From Sphingomonas sp. CCH9-E2 (GTDB lineage: Bacteria > Pseudomonadota > Alphaproteobacteria > Sphingomonadales > Sphingomonadaceae): a stretch of DNA of 42,050 nucleotides. The stretch spans positions 1 through 42,050 of the forward strand of contig NZ_LSJM01000241.1 in NCBI RefSeq assembly GCF_001557215.1, written 5' to 3'. How positions within the stretch are numbered: position 1 is the stretch's first letter; every line of letters starts with the position of its first letter. Below the pieces are notes generated by a model that was given only the letters and a program-made list of their open reading frames with translations, was not told the DNA's origin and did not search any database. Shown here in pieces: positions 31,445 through 40,503 of the stretch. The translations under genes and the position numbers were made by a program.

Positions 31445-33384
31445 GGCATCACCTTCATCGCCACCAGCCGCTGCGGCAGCCGCCGATAGCCGGTTGAAAA
31501 TACGAGATATTGCTCGCCCCCAGCCATGTAGGTCATTGGCGCGCCGAGCATGAAATCGGGCAGGGTCAGCGTTGCGATCACCGCGCCGCTCGCCTTGTCG
31601 AGCGCACGCAGCCGCGGTTCGGCGGTGAACCGGTCCTGCGGTCCCTCGCCCACGAACAGCAACGTCCTGGTCGCCAGGATCTGCGCGCGACCGAACGACC
31701 CGGCATCGCCGGGATGCAGCGCGCGGAACGCCGGCAACCGGCTCATGCCCCGGCCGTTGGGCGTCATCCAGCGGTGGTTGCCGGTCGCCATGTCGATACA
31801 GGTGGTGCGGCCATAGGGCGGTTTGAGCAGCGGCAACCCGCGCGGGCCGCGCGCGATGACGCGTGCCCCGGCAACCTCGACCTCCGCCTGCTCGGTCGCG
31901 CGGATATTGCCCTTGTCATCCAGCGCGATGTGCAGCGGGACATTGACCGAGGGGACGAACAGCCGCCCGCTTTCCGGGTCGAATGCCGCACCGTTCCAGT
32001 TTGCGCCGCCGACGAAGCTCGGCATGATGATCGTCGGCGTGCTGCCCGGCGGGGTGAAGATCGACCCGTGGAGATAACCTGCGAGCGCGGCCTGCGCCTC
32101 GGCCTTAAGCTCCGGGGTGAAATCGATCAGATCGTCGGGCGTGATCCCCTGGCGGTCGAACGGAAGCGGCCGGGTCGGGTGCGGCTGGGTCGGACTGGTG
32201 CGCTCGCCGGGCAGGGTCGATTGCGGAACAGGGCGCTCCTCGATCGGCCAGACCGGTTCACCGGTTTCGCGGTCGAACACGAAGAGGAAGGCGTGTTTGG
32301 TGACCTGCATCACGATCTTGCGACGGCGCCCCGCAATGGTGACATCGCCCAGGATCGGCGCGGCGGGCAGGTCATAGTCCCACACACCGTGGTGCACGGT
32401 CTGAAAATGCCAGCGGCGCTTGCCGGTCTTGAGGTCGATCGCGACCAGGCTGTCGCCGAACAACCCGTCACCGGGCCGGTCGCCGCCGTAGAAGTTGTTC
32501 GTCGGCGTCGAGACCGGGGCATAGACGATGCCGAGCTCCAGATCGGCGCTCATCGGTGCCCACACGTTGGTGTTGCCGGTGCGGCGGTGCGATCCGTCCT
32601 TCCAGCTTTCGACGCCATATTCGCCGTCGAGCGGGATGGTGTGGAACACCCAGAGCAGCCGCCCGCTGCGCACGTCGAATGCGCGGATGTCGCCGCGCGG
32701 CATCAACCGGCCATCGGCGCGATCGTCGATATAGCTGCCGATGACGACGACATCGCCTGCGACCAGCGGCGGGGAGGTGATGCCATAGATGCCGGGCGTG
32801 TCCGGCACCGGCCGCACCATGCCGACGCTGCGCAGATCGACCACGCCATCATTGCCAAAGTCCGCGATGGGCTTGCCACTGTGCAGCGCCAGCGCCATCA
32901 GCCGCCCGTCGCCCGTGGCGAGGATCACGCGCGCCGCCTTACCCTTGCCCCACACGGCGATGCCGCGATGTAGAAACCCCTTGGTCGTGGTTGGCCCACG
33001 CTTCCAGCTCTCCGGGTCGAAGCGCCACAGCGTTTGCCCGGTGACCGGATCGAGCGCCGCGACCTGCGACATCGCGGTGCTGGTGATCAGCAACCCTTCG
33101 GCGAAGACCGGAGTCGACTGAAACTCGCCGGGTTTCAGAGCGGGGTTGGCGGCGAGGATCTCGGCATCGGGTGTCTCCCACGTCCAGGCGACACCCAGCC
33201 GGGCGACGTTGGAGGCATCGATCGCGTCGAGCGCTGAGTATTTCTGCGCCGCGAGGTTGCCGGCATAGTGCCGCCACGGCTCAGCCGGTACAGCGCGCGA
33301 TGCCCGTGCGACGCCGGGAAATGCCAGCAGCGACGATCCCGCAAGCGCGCCGCGGATCACGCGGCGCCGCGACAGCCCTGCCAT
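31441..33384 (-). CDS. PQQ-dependent dehydrogenase (quinoprotein), Tat-exported
   Basis: From ATG 33384 the protein has 647 residues; GTG one codon upstream (33387) also overlaps the preceding stop. A Tat signal (LSRRRVIRGALAGSSLLAF) is followed by an eight-bladed quinoprotein propeller. It shows WRHYAGNLAAQKYSALDAID near the N terminus and blade motifs VAALDPVTGQTLWRF, FDVRSGRLLWVFH, IDLKTGKRRWHFQ and FDRETGEPVWPIEE. There is no CxxCH, so no haem c, and no vicinal cysteine pair. It resembles soluble or membrane glucose-dehydrogenase-type enzymes that pass electrons to ubiquinone or another carrier. It would oxidise an alcohol or sugar in the periplasm, probably released by the serine hydrolase of the same operon. 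PQQ synthesis genes are not in the window. Confidence 0.9.
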   Translation of the reverse strand: MAGLSRRRVIRGALAGSSLLAFPGVARASRAVPAEPWRHYAGNLAAQKYSALDAIDASNVARLGVAWTWETPDAEILAANPALKPGEFQSTPVFAEGLLITSTAMSQVAALDPVTGQTLWRFDPESWKRGPTTTKGFLHRGIAVWGKGKAARVILATGDGRLMALALHSGKPIADFGNDGVVDLRSVGMVRPVPDTPGIYGITSPPLVAGDVVVIGSYIDDRADGRLMPRGDIRAFDVRSGRLLWVFHTIPLDGEYGVESWKDGSHRRTGNTNVWAPMSADLELGIVYAPVSTPTNNFYGGDRPGDGLFGDSLVAIDLKTGKRRWHFQTVHHGVWDYDLPAAPILGDVTIAGRRRKIVMQVTKHAFLFVFDRETGEPVWPIEERPVPQSTLPGERTSPTQPHPTRPLPFDRQGITPDDLIDFTPELKAEAQAALAGYLHGSIFTPPGSTPTIIMPSFVGGANWNGAAFDPESGRLFVPSVNVPLHIALDDKGNIRATEQAEVEVAGARVIARGPRGLPLLKPPYGRTTCIDMATGNHRWMTPNGRGMSRLPAFRALHPGDAGSFGRAQILATRTLLFVGEGPQDRFTAEPRLRALDKASGAVIATLTLPDFMLGAPMTYMAGGEQYLVFSTGYRRLPQRLVAMKVMP

Positions 33385-34748
33385 CACAGCCGCTCAATCG
33401 CCGGGGGCGACCAGCGCCCCTGCCGGATCGGCGCGCGCGGGACATAGGCGCGCAGCGACACCCGCATCGGCCCGTCGGGCGTGGGCAGCCAGTTGCCTTC
33501 ACTCTCCGGCACCGGCTCGCGCGACAGGATGATATCGATCGCGCCATCGGGCCGGCGGATCAGCCCCGGCGTGCGTTCGGACACCGAAAAGCGCTGGATC
33601 GGGTTGGCGGCGAAGAAGTAGCGGCCATCGGGCTCGGCGGCATACATGGTGATCGACCAGAAGCCGTCGACCGGAATCCCCTCGGCCGGAATACGGATGC
33701 GATAGCGCCGCGCGGGGTCGAGCGGCTCGCCGCGATGGTCGCGGACCGAGCTGAAATACATCGCCTCGTCCGGCGGCAGCGCGGCAAGGCCGCTGAGCGC
33801 AACCGCGGCGCGCAGCCGATCGTTGGTGCCGAACGTGCCGACTTCGGTGGTTGAAGCGCCCCAGCCATTCACCTGTCGCACCCCGGCGGTAAACGTCTCC
33901 CGCAGCCGCGCCACCGAACGCGGCGTCTCGGCGCGCCATGCCGCCTGCAACGCCGGCGACAGCGCGGCAAAGCTGCCTGCGCCACCGGGGCGGACACCCG
34001 CTGCGGCAAAGCGCCGCCACCGCCGCGCCTGCCCCACCCGGTCGCTCGACCGACCGAGCATCTCCGCCGCAGCATCGAAGATTTGCACCGGTTCCGTGCC
34101 GTCCACCGCGCGCACCTTGGGCGCGCGTACGGTGCCGCGCCCCGGCGCAGGCAGGACCGCGAACTTGTCCTGCAGCGCGCGCACCGCGGGGAGGTCGGCG
34201 GGACCGGACACGAGGATGCGGATCAGCATCCACACATCGTTGGTTTCGGAGCGGATCAGCATCGCGTCCTTCGGCGGCTTGCCAGTCCAGTCCGGCCCGA
34301 CCAGCCAGAAATCCCCGCCCCGCCCCTTGGTCGCGCGCGTGCCGATGGTGCGGAAATTGTCGGTGAACGCGTTCATCAGCGTGACCGAGAAATAGCGGTC
34401 GGTGATATCCGGCACGCGCAGCAGCACCGGCCCGCCCGACAGCTCGAAAAAGCACGAGCTGTAGATCGTGTCGTTGTTCGGGGCAGTCACCTGCCGCGCA
34501 GTCGCATCGGCGAGGACGCGGCGGTGATAGATTCGGTTCAATCGCTGATCGAGTGGCAACGTCGGATCGGCAAGCTGCCCGATCCGCTGCATCGCGCGGC
34601 TGAATTCGAACAGCGGATAGGCATAGTCGAAGGCGCGGGCCAGATCGGGTGCAGCCGCCGATGCGGCAGCCGGGAAAACCGCCAGCGTCGCAGCGCCAGC
34701 GAGCAGGGTGCGCCGCCCGACTGTCAGATTGCTGTAAATACCGGACAT
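33384..34748 (-). CDS. DUF1254/DUF1214 domain protein, exported
   Basis: From ATG 34748 (MSGIYSNLTVGRRTLLAG) the protein has 454 residues with a Tat-like signal. The DUF1254 half shows FDYAYPLFEFSRAMQR, then TAPNNDTIYSSCFFELSGGPVLLRVPDITDRYFSVTLMNAF, the most conserved block of the family. The DUF1214 half follows (YRIRIPAEGIPVDGFWSITMYAAEPDGRYFF and the NPIQRFSVSERT end). No enzymatic function is established for these domains, although they occur with degradative genes. The gene starts four bases after the serine hydrolase stop and overlaps the PQQ dehydrogenase start. An upstream in-frame extension lies inside the serine hydrolase gene and is not used. Confidence 0.9.
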   Translation of the reverse strand: MSGIYSNLTVGRRTLLAGAATLAVFPAAASAAAPDLARAFDYAYPLFEFSRAMQRIGQLADPTLPLDQRLNRIYHRRVLADATARQVTAPNNDTIYSSCFFELSGGPVLLRVPDITDRYFSVTLMNAFTDNFRTIGTRATKGRGGDFWLVGPDWTGKPPKDAMLIRSETNDVWMLIRILVSGPADLPAVRALQDKFAVLPAPGRGTVRAPKVRAVDGTEPVQIFDAAAEMLGRSSDRVGQARRWRRFAAAGVRPGGAGSFAALSPALQAAWRAETPRSVARLRETFTAGVRQVNGWGASTTEVGTFGTNDRLRAAVALSGLAALPPDEAMYFSSVRDHRGEPLDPARRYRIRIPAEGIPVDGFWSITMYAAEPDGRYFFAANPIQRFSVSERTPGLIRRPDGAIDIILSREPVPESEGNWLPTPDGPMRVSLRAYVPRAPIRQGRWSPPAIERL

Positions 34749-34752
34749 AGGC

Positions 34753-35802
34753 TTACTCCGTCGCAGGCTGGACTGTCTGAAGGGCAAGGCGCAGGAATGC
34801 TCCATCCGACCACCCCTCCCCCTCCGCCCGCGCGGCGCTGGCATCGGCCAGCGACAGCTGCGCCAGGCGCACGATGGTGATGCCGAGGCGCTTCGACACA
34901 TAGAGGCGCTGATCGCCGGCCCCGGCCGCCATCAGCAGATCGTCGGGCAGTGCCCCTGCGGCGGCGAAGTCGAGCCGTCCGACCGCGCGGGGCATGCGAT
35001 CGGGTGCCAGCGCCTGCAGCTTCGCCGGAAGCCACCAGGTCAGGCCATAGCCGGAAAAAGCGGAAGATGGCTGATGGAAGGCCGCCAGACGCTGCGGCGC
35101 AAGCGACGCCTTGCCGTCGATGACCCCGTCGCGCCGGACCCACTCGCCGAACCTTGCCCAATCCTGCGCGGTGAGCGCCATGCCCTGCGGCAGCAATGGG
35201 TTGCCGTCGGGGGTGCGCCGCCACTGTCCGACCCGAATCCCGGCGGGATTGAGCAGCCGCTGGATCAGCCAGTCGGCGGGGTCGGCCCTCATGCCGCGCG
35301 CGGTGAGCTTGCGCCGCATCACTTCGCCGAAAATCTGGAAGGGCGCGGGGCCATAGGCAAAGCGCGTGCCCGGCGCTGCGACCGGGCGCAGCTCCACCGC
35401 CTGCGCATAATCGGGCGGACGACCGACAACGCTCTCGATGCCCGAACTCAGACTGAGCAGCTGGCGGATCGTGATCTCCTGCCGATCGGTCCCGTCGCGC
35501 CATTCGGACAGCGTCGCCGACACCGGCTCGTCGAGGTCGAGTAGCCCGTCCTGAACGGCAAGCACCGCCATCGCCCCGGCAAAGCTCTTGGTGCCGGAAT
35601 AAAGCGGGTGCGCGTCAGCGGCGGTCGTTCCGACGGCATAGGCTTCGCACAGCGGGCGGCCGTCCTTGAGGATCAGGACAGCGCGCCCGCGATGCGCGTC
35701 GGAATAGGCCGCCGCTGCGGCACAGGCCGGGCTCACCGTCTGCGCCTGCGCGACGGACGCAACACTCAGCGCGCAGGCGACCAGGGCGACGTGCAGCCTC
35801 AC
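34753..35802 (-). CDS. Secreted serine hydrolase (class C beta-lactamase/esterase family)
   Basis: The 349-residue protein has a signal peptide ending near VAQAQ. The SxxK motif is at Ser69-Gly-Thr-Lys72 (LYSGTKSFAGA). The next motif is YGP in RFAYGPAPFQIFG, where class C enzymes have YxN. QEITIRQLLSLSSGIE is a family landmark. Such proteins act as esterases, peptidases or lactamases; the YGP variant and the degradative context favour an esterase. The ATG overlaps the stop of the TonB receptor gene by four bases, so the hydrolase should be made together with it and would act on the imported compound in the periplasm. Confidence 0.88.
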   Translation of the reverse strand: MRLHVALVACALSVASVAQAQTVSPACAAAAAYSDAHRGRAVLILKDGRPLCEAYAVGTTAADAHPLYSGTKSFAGAMAVLAVQDGLLDLDEPVSATLSEWRDGTDRQEITIRQLLSLSSGIESVVGRPPDYAQAVELRPVAAPGTRFAYGPAPFQIFGEVMRRKLTARGMRADPADWLIQRLLNPAGIRVGQWRRTPDGNPLLPQGMALTAQDWARFGEWVRRDGVIDGKASLAPQRLAAFHQPSSAFSGYGLTWWLPAKLQALAPDRMPRAVGRLDFAAAGALPDDLLMAAGAGDQRLYVSKRLGITIVRLAQLSLADASAARAEGEGWSDGAFLRLALQTVQPATE

Positions 35803-38045
35803 CAGCGATAGCCGAGCTGGATTCCCCAGTTGCGCGGCGGGTTGAGTCGTCGCGCACCCGCGCCGCGGAACACGTCATAGGTTACATCGGTCAGGTTCGA
35901 CACGAACACGCTCGCCTCCAGTCCGCCAAAGCGCAGCGCGGCACGCGCGTTGAGCAGGTCGATCTTGTCCATGTCGAACGGAGCCGGCGCGCCGGGGGCG
36001 ACCAGGTCATGCACGCCGCCCCGCTGGCCGTTATAGTTGACGTTGACCAGCATGCTCACATCGCCGGACAGCGGCGTGTTGAGCGTGGCGCTGGCGGCAA
36101 AGGTCCAGCGCGGGATCTGCGGCAACAGCTGTCCGTCGAACGGACCGTCGGTCACCCGCCCCTTCTGGTAGGAGCCGCTGGCGGCGAGCTGCAAATTGCC
36201 CGCGCCGATCGCGATGCGCGACGCAAGCTCGGCCTCCGCGCCCCAGGTCCGCGCCTTGCCCGCATTGCTGGAGAAGGTCACCGGCGAGCTGTTGCAGACG
36301 GTGCTGCCGATGAAACAGCCATTGTTCAGCGCGACGATGATGTCGGTGCTGTAGGTCTGATAGGCCGCGATGCCAAAGGTGGTGCCGCGCGCGATCCGCC
36401 CCTTGGCACCCAGTTCGATCGAGGTGCTGCGCTCGTCATCATAGGCCGCCGGGATCGGGATCGGCTGGGCTGCCGGGCCAAGATCCTGGTTGAACCCGCC
36501 GGCGCGGTACGAGCTGCCAACCTTGCCATAAAGCGTCATTGCCGGGGCAGGCCGCCACGACAGCGTCGCATTATAGCTGAAATTGCTGGGGGCGTTGGCG
36601 AAGTCGACGACAAAGCCGGTCCCGCCCGAGGGCAGGCCGGTCGCGAGGTCAAAGCGACGCGATGTCGCGCTTTTCTCGTCCCACGTCTGCCGCACTTCGC
36701 CGATCACGTTGATCGTCGAGGTCAGCGCATAGTCGAGCGAGCCATAGACCGCCCAGCTATCGAAGGTGGTGCGCAACGGCTGACGGTTGCCGGGCGAGGG
36801 GTTGGCAGGGGTCGGCGTGCGCAGCGTGCGCTGTTCCGAATTGCTGCGCAGGTGGAAATATTCGATGCCCGCGAGCCAGTTGAGCGCACCCTCGCCGAGG
36901 TCGCCGGTCAGGTTGAGGTCCTGCGTGAAGAACTGCGCGTCCTCCTCCCGCTCCTGTGCCTGACCCGGATCGACGGTGGTGCTGGTGATCGTCCCATCAG
37001 CGCGCAACTGTGCCAGCAGTACCGGATTGAGCCCGTCGAGATCGAGCGCATAGTCGGCCTTGCGCTTGCGATACTGGGTCACCGACCGCAGCTTTGCAAA
37101 GCCGAGTTCCTGGTTGAGCTCGCCCATCCAGCTGGTCACCTCCTGCCGCGAAAAGGCGTCGGTGGACCAGGGATAGGTGCGCTCGGGCTGGATATAGCCG
37201 CGCGGGAAGCCGGTGCGCGGCGGGTCGATATAGGCACGGAAGGCGATCGCGGGGACGAAGCCGCGCCACGTTTCGCCGCGGACGACCAGGTCGGTCCCGC
37301 CCTTCTTCCACCGGATCTGCCCGCGCAGTCCGGTCGAGTCGTTGCGATCGAGCACCTTGTCCAGGAAATCGTTGCGGAAAAAACCATCCGCCTGCGTCAC
37401 GAAATCGACGCCGAACCGGATCGCCACCGCGTCCGACAGCTTCACATTGGTCACGCCCTGCAGCTGGAGCTGTTCATTCTCGATCGCATAGCGGGCGTTG
37501 ACGAAGCCGCTATTCTCGAACTCGGGCTTGGCCGACACGATGTTGACCGCGCCGCCGACCGAGTTGCGGCCATAGAGCGCGCCCTGCGTGCCGCGCAGCA
37601 CTTCCACGCGGTCGATGTCGAACAGGTCGATGCGCGAAAAGCTGCGCCCGGAAAAGCCGCCGCCGCCGATATAGGCGCCGTCACGGAACAGGCCGACGCT
37701 CGGGTCGCCCGACGTGCCGCGCGTAGTCGGCGAACCGCGCAACGACACCTCGTTGGTCATTGCCGATCCGGTGTCGAGGATGCGGACGCTGGGCTGGCCG
37801 CCGAGCAGCTCGACCGGATTGGTTGCACCGCCACGTTCGGCAATCGCGCTGCCCGTCAGCACGGTCGCCGCAGTCGGCACATCGATCAGCCGCTCTTCGC
37901 GCTTGCGCGCGGTGACGACGACATCGGCATCGTCCTGTGCATCCTGCGCAGTGTCGCTTGTCGCGACGGTCGGCGCCGCCTGTGCCAATGCCATCGTCGG
38001 CGCCGTCAGCGCAGTGCACAGCAGCAAGGTTGCATATCGAGCCAT
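35799..38045 (-). CDS. TonB-dependent receptor
   Basis: From ATG 38045 (GGGAGAGGG upstream) the protein has 748 residues. A signal peptide ends near TMALAQA. The TonB-box region is VVVTARKREERLIDVPTAATVLTG, followed by a plug with VELLGGQPSVRI, EVSLRGSPTTRGT and VEVLRGTQGALYGRNSVGGAVNIVS. The barrel ends LNPPRNWGIQLGYRW with a terminal aromatic residue. It belongs to the smaller receptor class often linked to iron chelates or aromatic compounds. It is the first gene of a six-gene operon with five secreted proteins, so it probably imports the substrate those enzymes process. TTG at 38051 is a less likely start. A TetR-type palindrome lies in its promoter region. Confidence 0.93.
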   Translation of the reverse strand: MARYATLLLCTALTAPTMALAQAAPTVATSDTAQDAQDDADVVVTARKREERLIDVPTAATVLTGSAIAERGGATNPVELLGGQPSVRILDTGSAMTNEVSLRGSPTTRGTSGDPSVGLFRDGAYIGGGGFSGRSFSRIDLFDIDRVEVLRGTQGALYGRNSVGGAVNIVSAKPEFENSGFVNARYAIENEQLQLQGVTNVKLSDAVAIRFGVDFVTQADGFFRNDFLDKVLDRNDSTGLRGQIRWKKGGTDLVVRGETWRGFVPAIAFRAYIDPPRTGFPRGYIQPERTYPWSTDAFSRQEVTSWMGELNQELGFAKLRSVTQYRKRKADYALDLDGLNPVLLAQLRADGTITSTTVDPGQAQEREEDAQFFTQDLNLTGDLGEGALNWLAGIEYFHLRSNSEQRTLRTPTPANPSPGNRQPLRTTFDSWAVYGSLDYALTSTINVIGEVRQTWDEKSATSRRFDLATGLPSGGTGFVVDFANAPSNFSYNATLSWRPAPAMTLYGKVGSSYRAGGFNQDLGPAAQPIPIPAAYDDERSTSIELGAKGRIARGTTFGIAAYQTYSTDIIVALNNGCFIGSTVCNSSPVTFSSNAGKARTWGAEAELASRIAIGAGNLQLAASGSYQKGRVTDGPFDGQLLPQIPRWTFAASATLNTPLSGDVSMLVNVNYNGQRGGVHDLVAPGAPAPFDMDKIDLLNARAALRFGGLEASVFVSNLTDVTYDVFRGAGARRLNPPRNWGIQLGYRW

Positions 38046-38104
38046 CGCCAATCCCTCTCCCTGTTCAGCAGTGGCGCGTGATCTTTGCGACCTTTACACG
38101 TCAC

Positions 38105-38122
38105 TTACCGACCGGTAGGTAA
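38105..38122. promoter_or_regulatory. TetR-type operator palindrome
   Basis: TTACCGACCGGTAGGTAA is an 18-bp dyad with one mismatched pair. It has the look of operators bound by many TetR/AcrR regulators (ACCGACCGGT core). It lies 60 bases upstream of the TonB receptor start and 61 bases before the tetR-like start, so one site could control both directions. Confidence 0.65.
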
Positions 38123-38182
38123 CGCGACCCAATGCCCTTGTCCAGAGGTCAACTTCGCGGTGTCGGGGGATAGGAAATCGGC

Positions 38183-38860
38183 GTGCGACCCGTTACCAAC
38201 CGAACGATGAACGACGCGATGTGGCAGGAATATACGACCGGCACCCCTGCCATCGTCGGACGGCGCGAGCAGATCTACGTCCATGCCGCACAGCTGTTTT
38301 GCACCCGTGGCTTTGCCGCGACGTCGATGGCCAACATCGCCGACGCGGTCGGGATCACCAAGGCCGGCCTCTACCATTTCGTCGCGAGCAAGGAGGAGCT
38401 GCTGTTCACGCTGATGTCATTCAGCATGGAGCGGCTGGAAGAGGATGTGGTCGCCCCGGCGCGAACGATCGCCGACCCGGTCGAACGGCTGACCGCAATC
38501 GTGCGCGGTCACCTGCAAAGCGTGATGCAGGTGACCACCCCGGTCGGCAATCCGCTGACCATCATCCTCGAAGAAACCGGCAGCCTCAGCGACGACAAGG
38601 CGGCACTGATCAAGGCGCGCAAGGCGGCCTATTCGGCCTTCGTGCGCGGCACGCTGGACGAGATCAAGAACGCCGGCGGACTGGCCGATGTCGACACGCG
38701 GATGGCGACATCGGCGATCATGGGCATCATTCTATGGCTGGCGCGCTGGCACCGGCCCAATGGGCCGCTGTCGGTCGCCGACATCGTCGACAATCTGTCC
38801 GGGATCGCCCTGCGTGGCGTCTTGAAACCCGGGCCGGCAGCGGCCCCGGGCGCAAGCTGA
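38183..38860 (+). CDS. TetR/AcrR-family transcriptional regulator
   Basis: From GTG 38183, preceded by GGGGATAGGA, the protein has 225 residues; ATG 38207 is the alternative. The N-terminal DNA-binding domain is typical: RREQIYVHAAQLFCTRGFAATSMANIADAVGITKAGLYHFVASKEELL (about 28-75). The C-terminal helical domain (VERLTAIVRGHLQSVMQ onward) would bind a small ligand. It is divergent from the TonB receptor operon with an 18-bp palindrome between, so it probably represses that operon and itself until a substrate or product binds. It also faces, tail to tail, the tannase-like gene, nine bases away. Confidence 0.93.
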   Translation: MRPVTNRTMNDAMWQEYTTGTPAIVGRREQIYVHAAQLFCTRGFAATSMANIADAVGITKAGLYHFVASKEELLFTLMSFSMERLEEDVVAPARTIADPVERLTAIVRGHLQSVMQVTTPVGNPLTIILEETGSLSDDKAALIKARKAAYSAFVRGTLDEIKNAGGLADVDTRMATSAIMGIILWLARWHRPNGPLSVADIVDNLSGIALRGVLKPGPAAAPGAS

Positions 38861-38869
38861 GGGTGATCC

Positions 38870-40501
38870 TTACCGATCCGAAGGAGCCACGCAGCTGAAG
38901 CTCGTCACCGCGGCGGTCGACCCGGTCCCGCGATAGGTGGCACGTTGCGGATAGGGACAGAGCGGACGTTGCATCGCGATCTTGCCGGGGTCTTCGCCCG
39001 CATATCGGGTCGCGACGATCCGATCCGGGGCCTCGCCGCGTTCGGCCCAGGCAATCAGCGCCGAGAACAGGTCGTGCCGTGCATCGTCGGAGGGCGGACG
39101 CGGCGGGATGCCCAGGGTCGTGTTGAACGCATCCGGCCCGGTGCCACCGCCGCAATGCATCATCCCCGGGGCCATGAACAGGCGCGCGCTGTCGGCCAAT
39201 TTGCCCATCCCGCCCATCTGCGCGGCATGGCGACCGAAGAACGCGACCGATTGGCCGGGCGGCACCAGTGTGTCGGCAAGCCCATGGAACACGATCAGCT
39301 TGCCGCCCCGCTGCGCGAACGGCGCGAGCGTGCCACGCACCGCATCGTTGACGATCGGGTCGAGCTGCGCGTCGACCACCGGCATGTCGCGGTCGAAATC
39401 GAACCCCTGCCAGTCCCAGTTGGCGCCGAACACCCATTTGAACAGGCTGCCGAAGGGCGGCTGACCGTTGATCGGCTTTTGCAGGAACGACCAGCCGAAC
39501 GTGTCGGGCATCTCGCTGCCCGGCAGCCAGCCGTAGAAGCTCGGCTTGCCGTTGCGATCGGTGGGGCCGGAATAGAAGGCGCGCGCCGTCGCGACCTCGC
39601 CTTCGGTCAGGCAGCTGTCCGACGGCGCGCCCGTGCACTGCAGGACCTGCGGGTCGAAGCGGCAGGCCATCGGATCGGAAATGAAGCGATCCCCCGCCAG
39701 GCCATGGCCCTGTCGCCAGCAGGCTGCGATCGCGGCGTGGTTGAGCAGCTTGAGCTTGGCTTCGGACAGCAATCGGCCCGGTGCGCGATTGGCGGCGGCA
39801 TAGTTCCACAGTACCGCGGCATGGCCCCAGGTCCGGTTCATCACCGGCGCGCCGACCAGGATGCCGTCATAATCCTCGGGGTAATAGAGCGCCTCGATCA
39901 GCCCCATCTGCCCGCCGGTCGAGCAGCCGGTATAATAGGAGCGGCGCGCGGCGCGACCGTAGAAGGCAGCGGTAATCGCCTTGCCCGTCACCGTCATCGC
40001 GTGCGCGGACAGGCGACCCCAATCGCGCCACTTGCGCGGCTGACCGATCAGCGCGTCGCCCTCCAGCGGGGTGGCGGGCGCAGTCCCGGCGTCGGTCGTC
40101 GCGGTGGCAAAGCCGCGCCGCAGTCCCTCGACCATTCCCGAATAGCCGAGCGCAAAGGTGCCGGCGAACCCGCCGCTGCCATTGCCATGGAACACGCCCG
40201 CCCAATCGCTGGCGGGCAGCCAAAGCTCGACACCGATGTCCGACTCCGGCTCGGCCCGCACGCGCGCGACGACGCGGCAAAAGCTGCGATACCCCGGCAC
40301 CTCGCCAGTGGGCGTCGCCTCGGCTGGCTTGGCCGGAACCAGCGTGGCGCTGGAGATGGTCGTGTCGCGCAGCCTCAGCTTCGCCATTGCGGCACAGCGC
40401 GCGGCGGGATCGGAACTTTGGGCGACGGCGGGGCTGATCCAACCAACTGCGCCAAGCGCCACCGCCGCAACCAGGCACCGGGTGTTCATCAGCTTTTGCA
40501 T
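38870..40501 (-). CDS. Tannase/feruloyl-esterase-family hydrolase, secreted
   Basis: From ATG 40501 the protein has 543 residues; ATG 40489 would be four residues shorter. A signal peptide ends near SPAVAQ (about 28). The family's CS-D-HC arrangement is intact: GCSTGG with Cys193-Ser194 (nucleophile), HGLADTLVPP (Asp) and APGMMHCGGG (His followed by Cys). The two cysteines next to the Ser and His form a disulfide in this family. It hydrolyses aromatic carboxylic esters such as feruloyl, galloyl or terephthalate-type esters; the substrate here is unknown. It lies two bases downstream of the MFS transporter stop, so they share a transcript. Confidence 0.92.
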   Translation of the reverse strand: MQKLMNTRCLVAAVALGAVGWISPAVAQSSDPAARCAAMAKLRLRDTTISSATLVPAKPAEATPTGEVPGYRSFCRVVARVRAEPESDIGVELWLPASDWAGVFHGNGSGGFAGTFALGYSGMVEGLRRGFATATTDAGTAPATPLEGDALIGQPRKWRDWGRLSAHAMTVTGKAITAAFYGRAARRSYYTGCSTGGQMGLIEALYYPEDYDGILVGAPVMNRTWGHAAVLWNYAAANRAPGRLLSEAKLKLLNHAAIAACWRQGHGLAGDRFISDPMACRFDPQVLQCTGAPSDSCLTEGEVATARAFYSGPTDRNGKPSFYGWLPGSEMPDTFGWSFLQKPINGQPPFGSLFKWVFGANWDWQGFDFDRDMPVVDAQLDPIVNDAVRGTLAPFAQRGGKLIVFHGLADTLVPPGQSVAFFGRHAAQMGGMGKLADSARLFMAPGMMHCGGGTGPDAFNTTLGIPPRPPSDDARHDLFSALIAWAERGEAPDRIVATRYAGEDPGKIAMQRPLCPYPQRATYRGTGSTAAVTSFSCVAPSDR

Positions 40502-40503
40502 GA

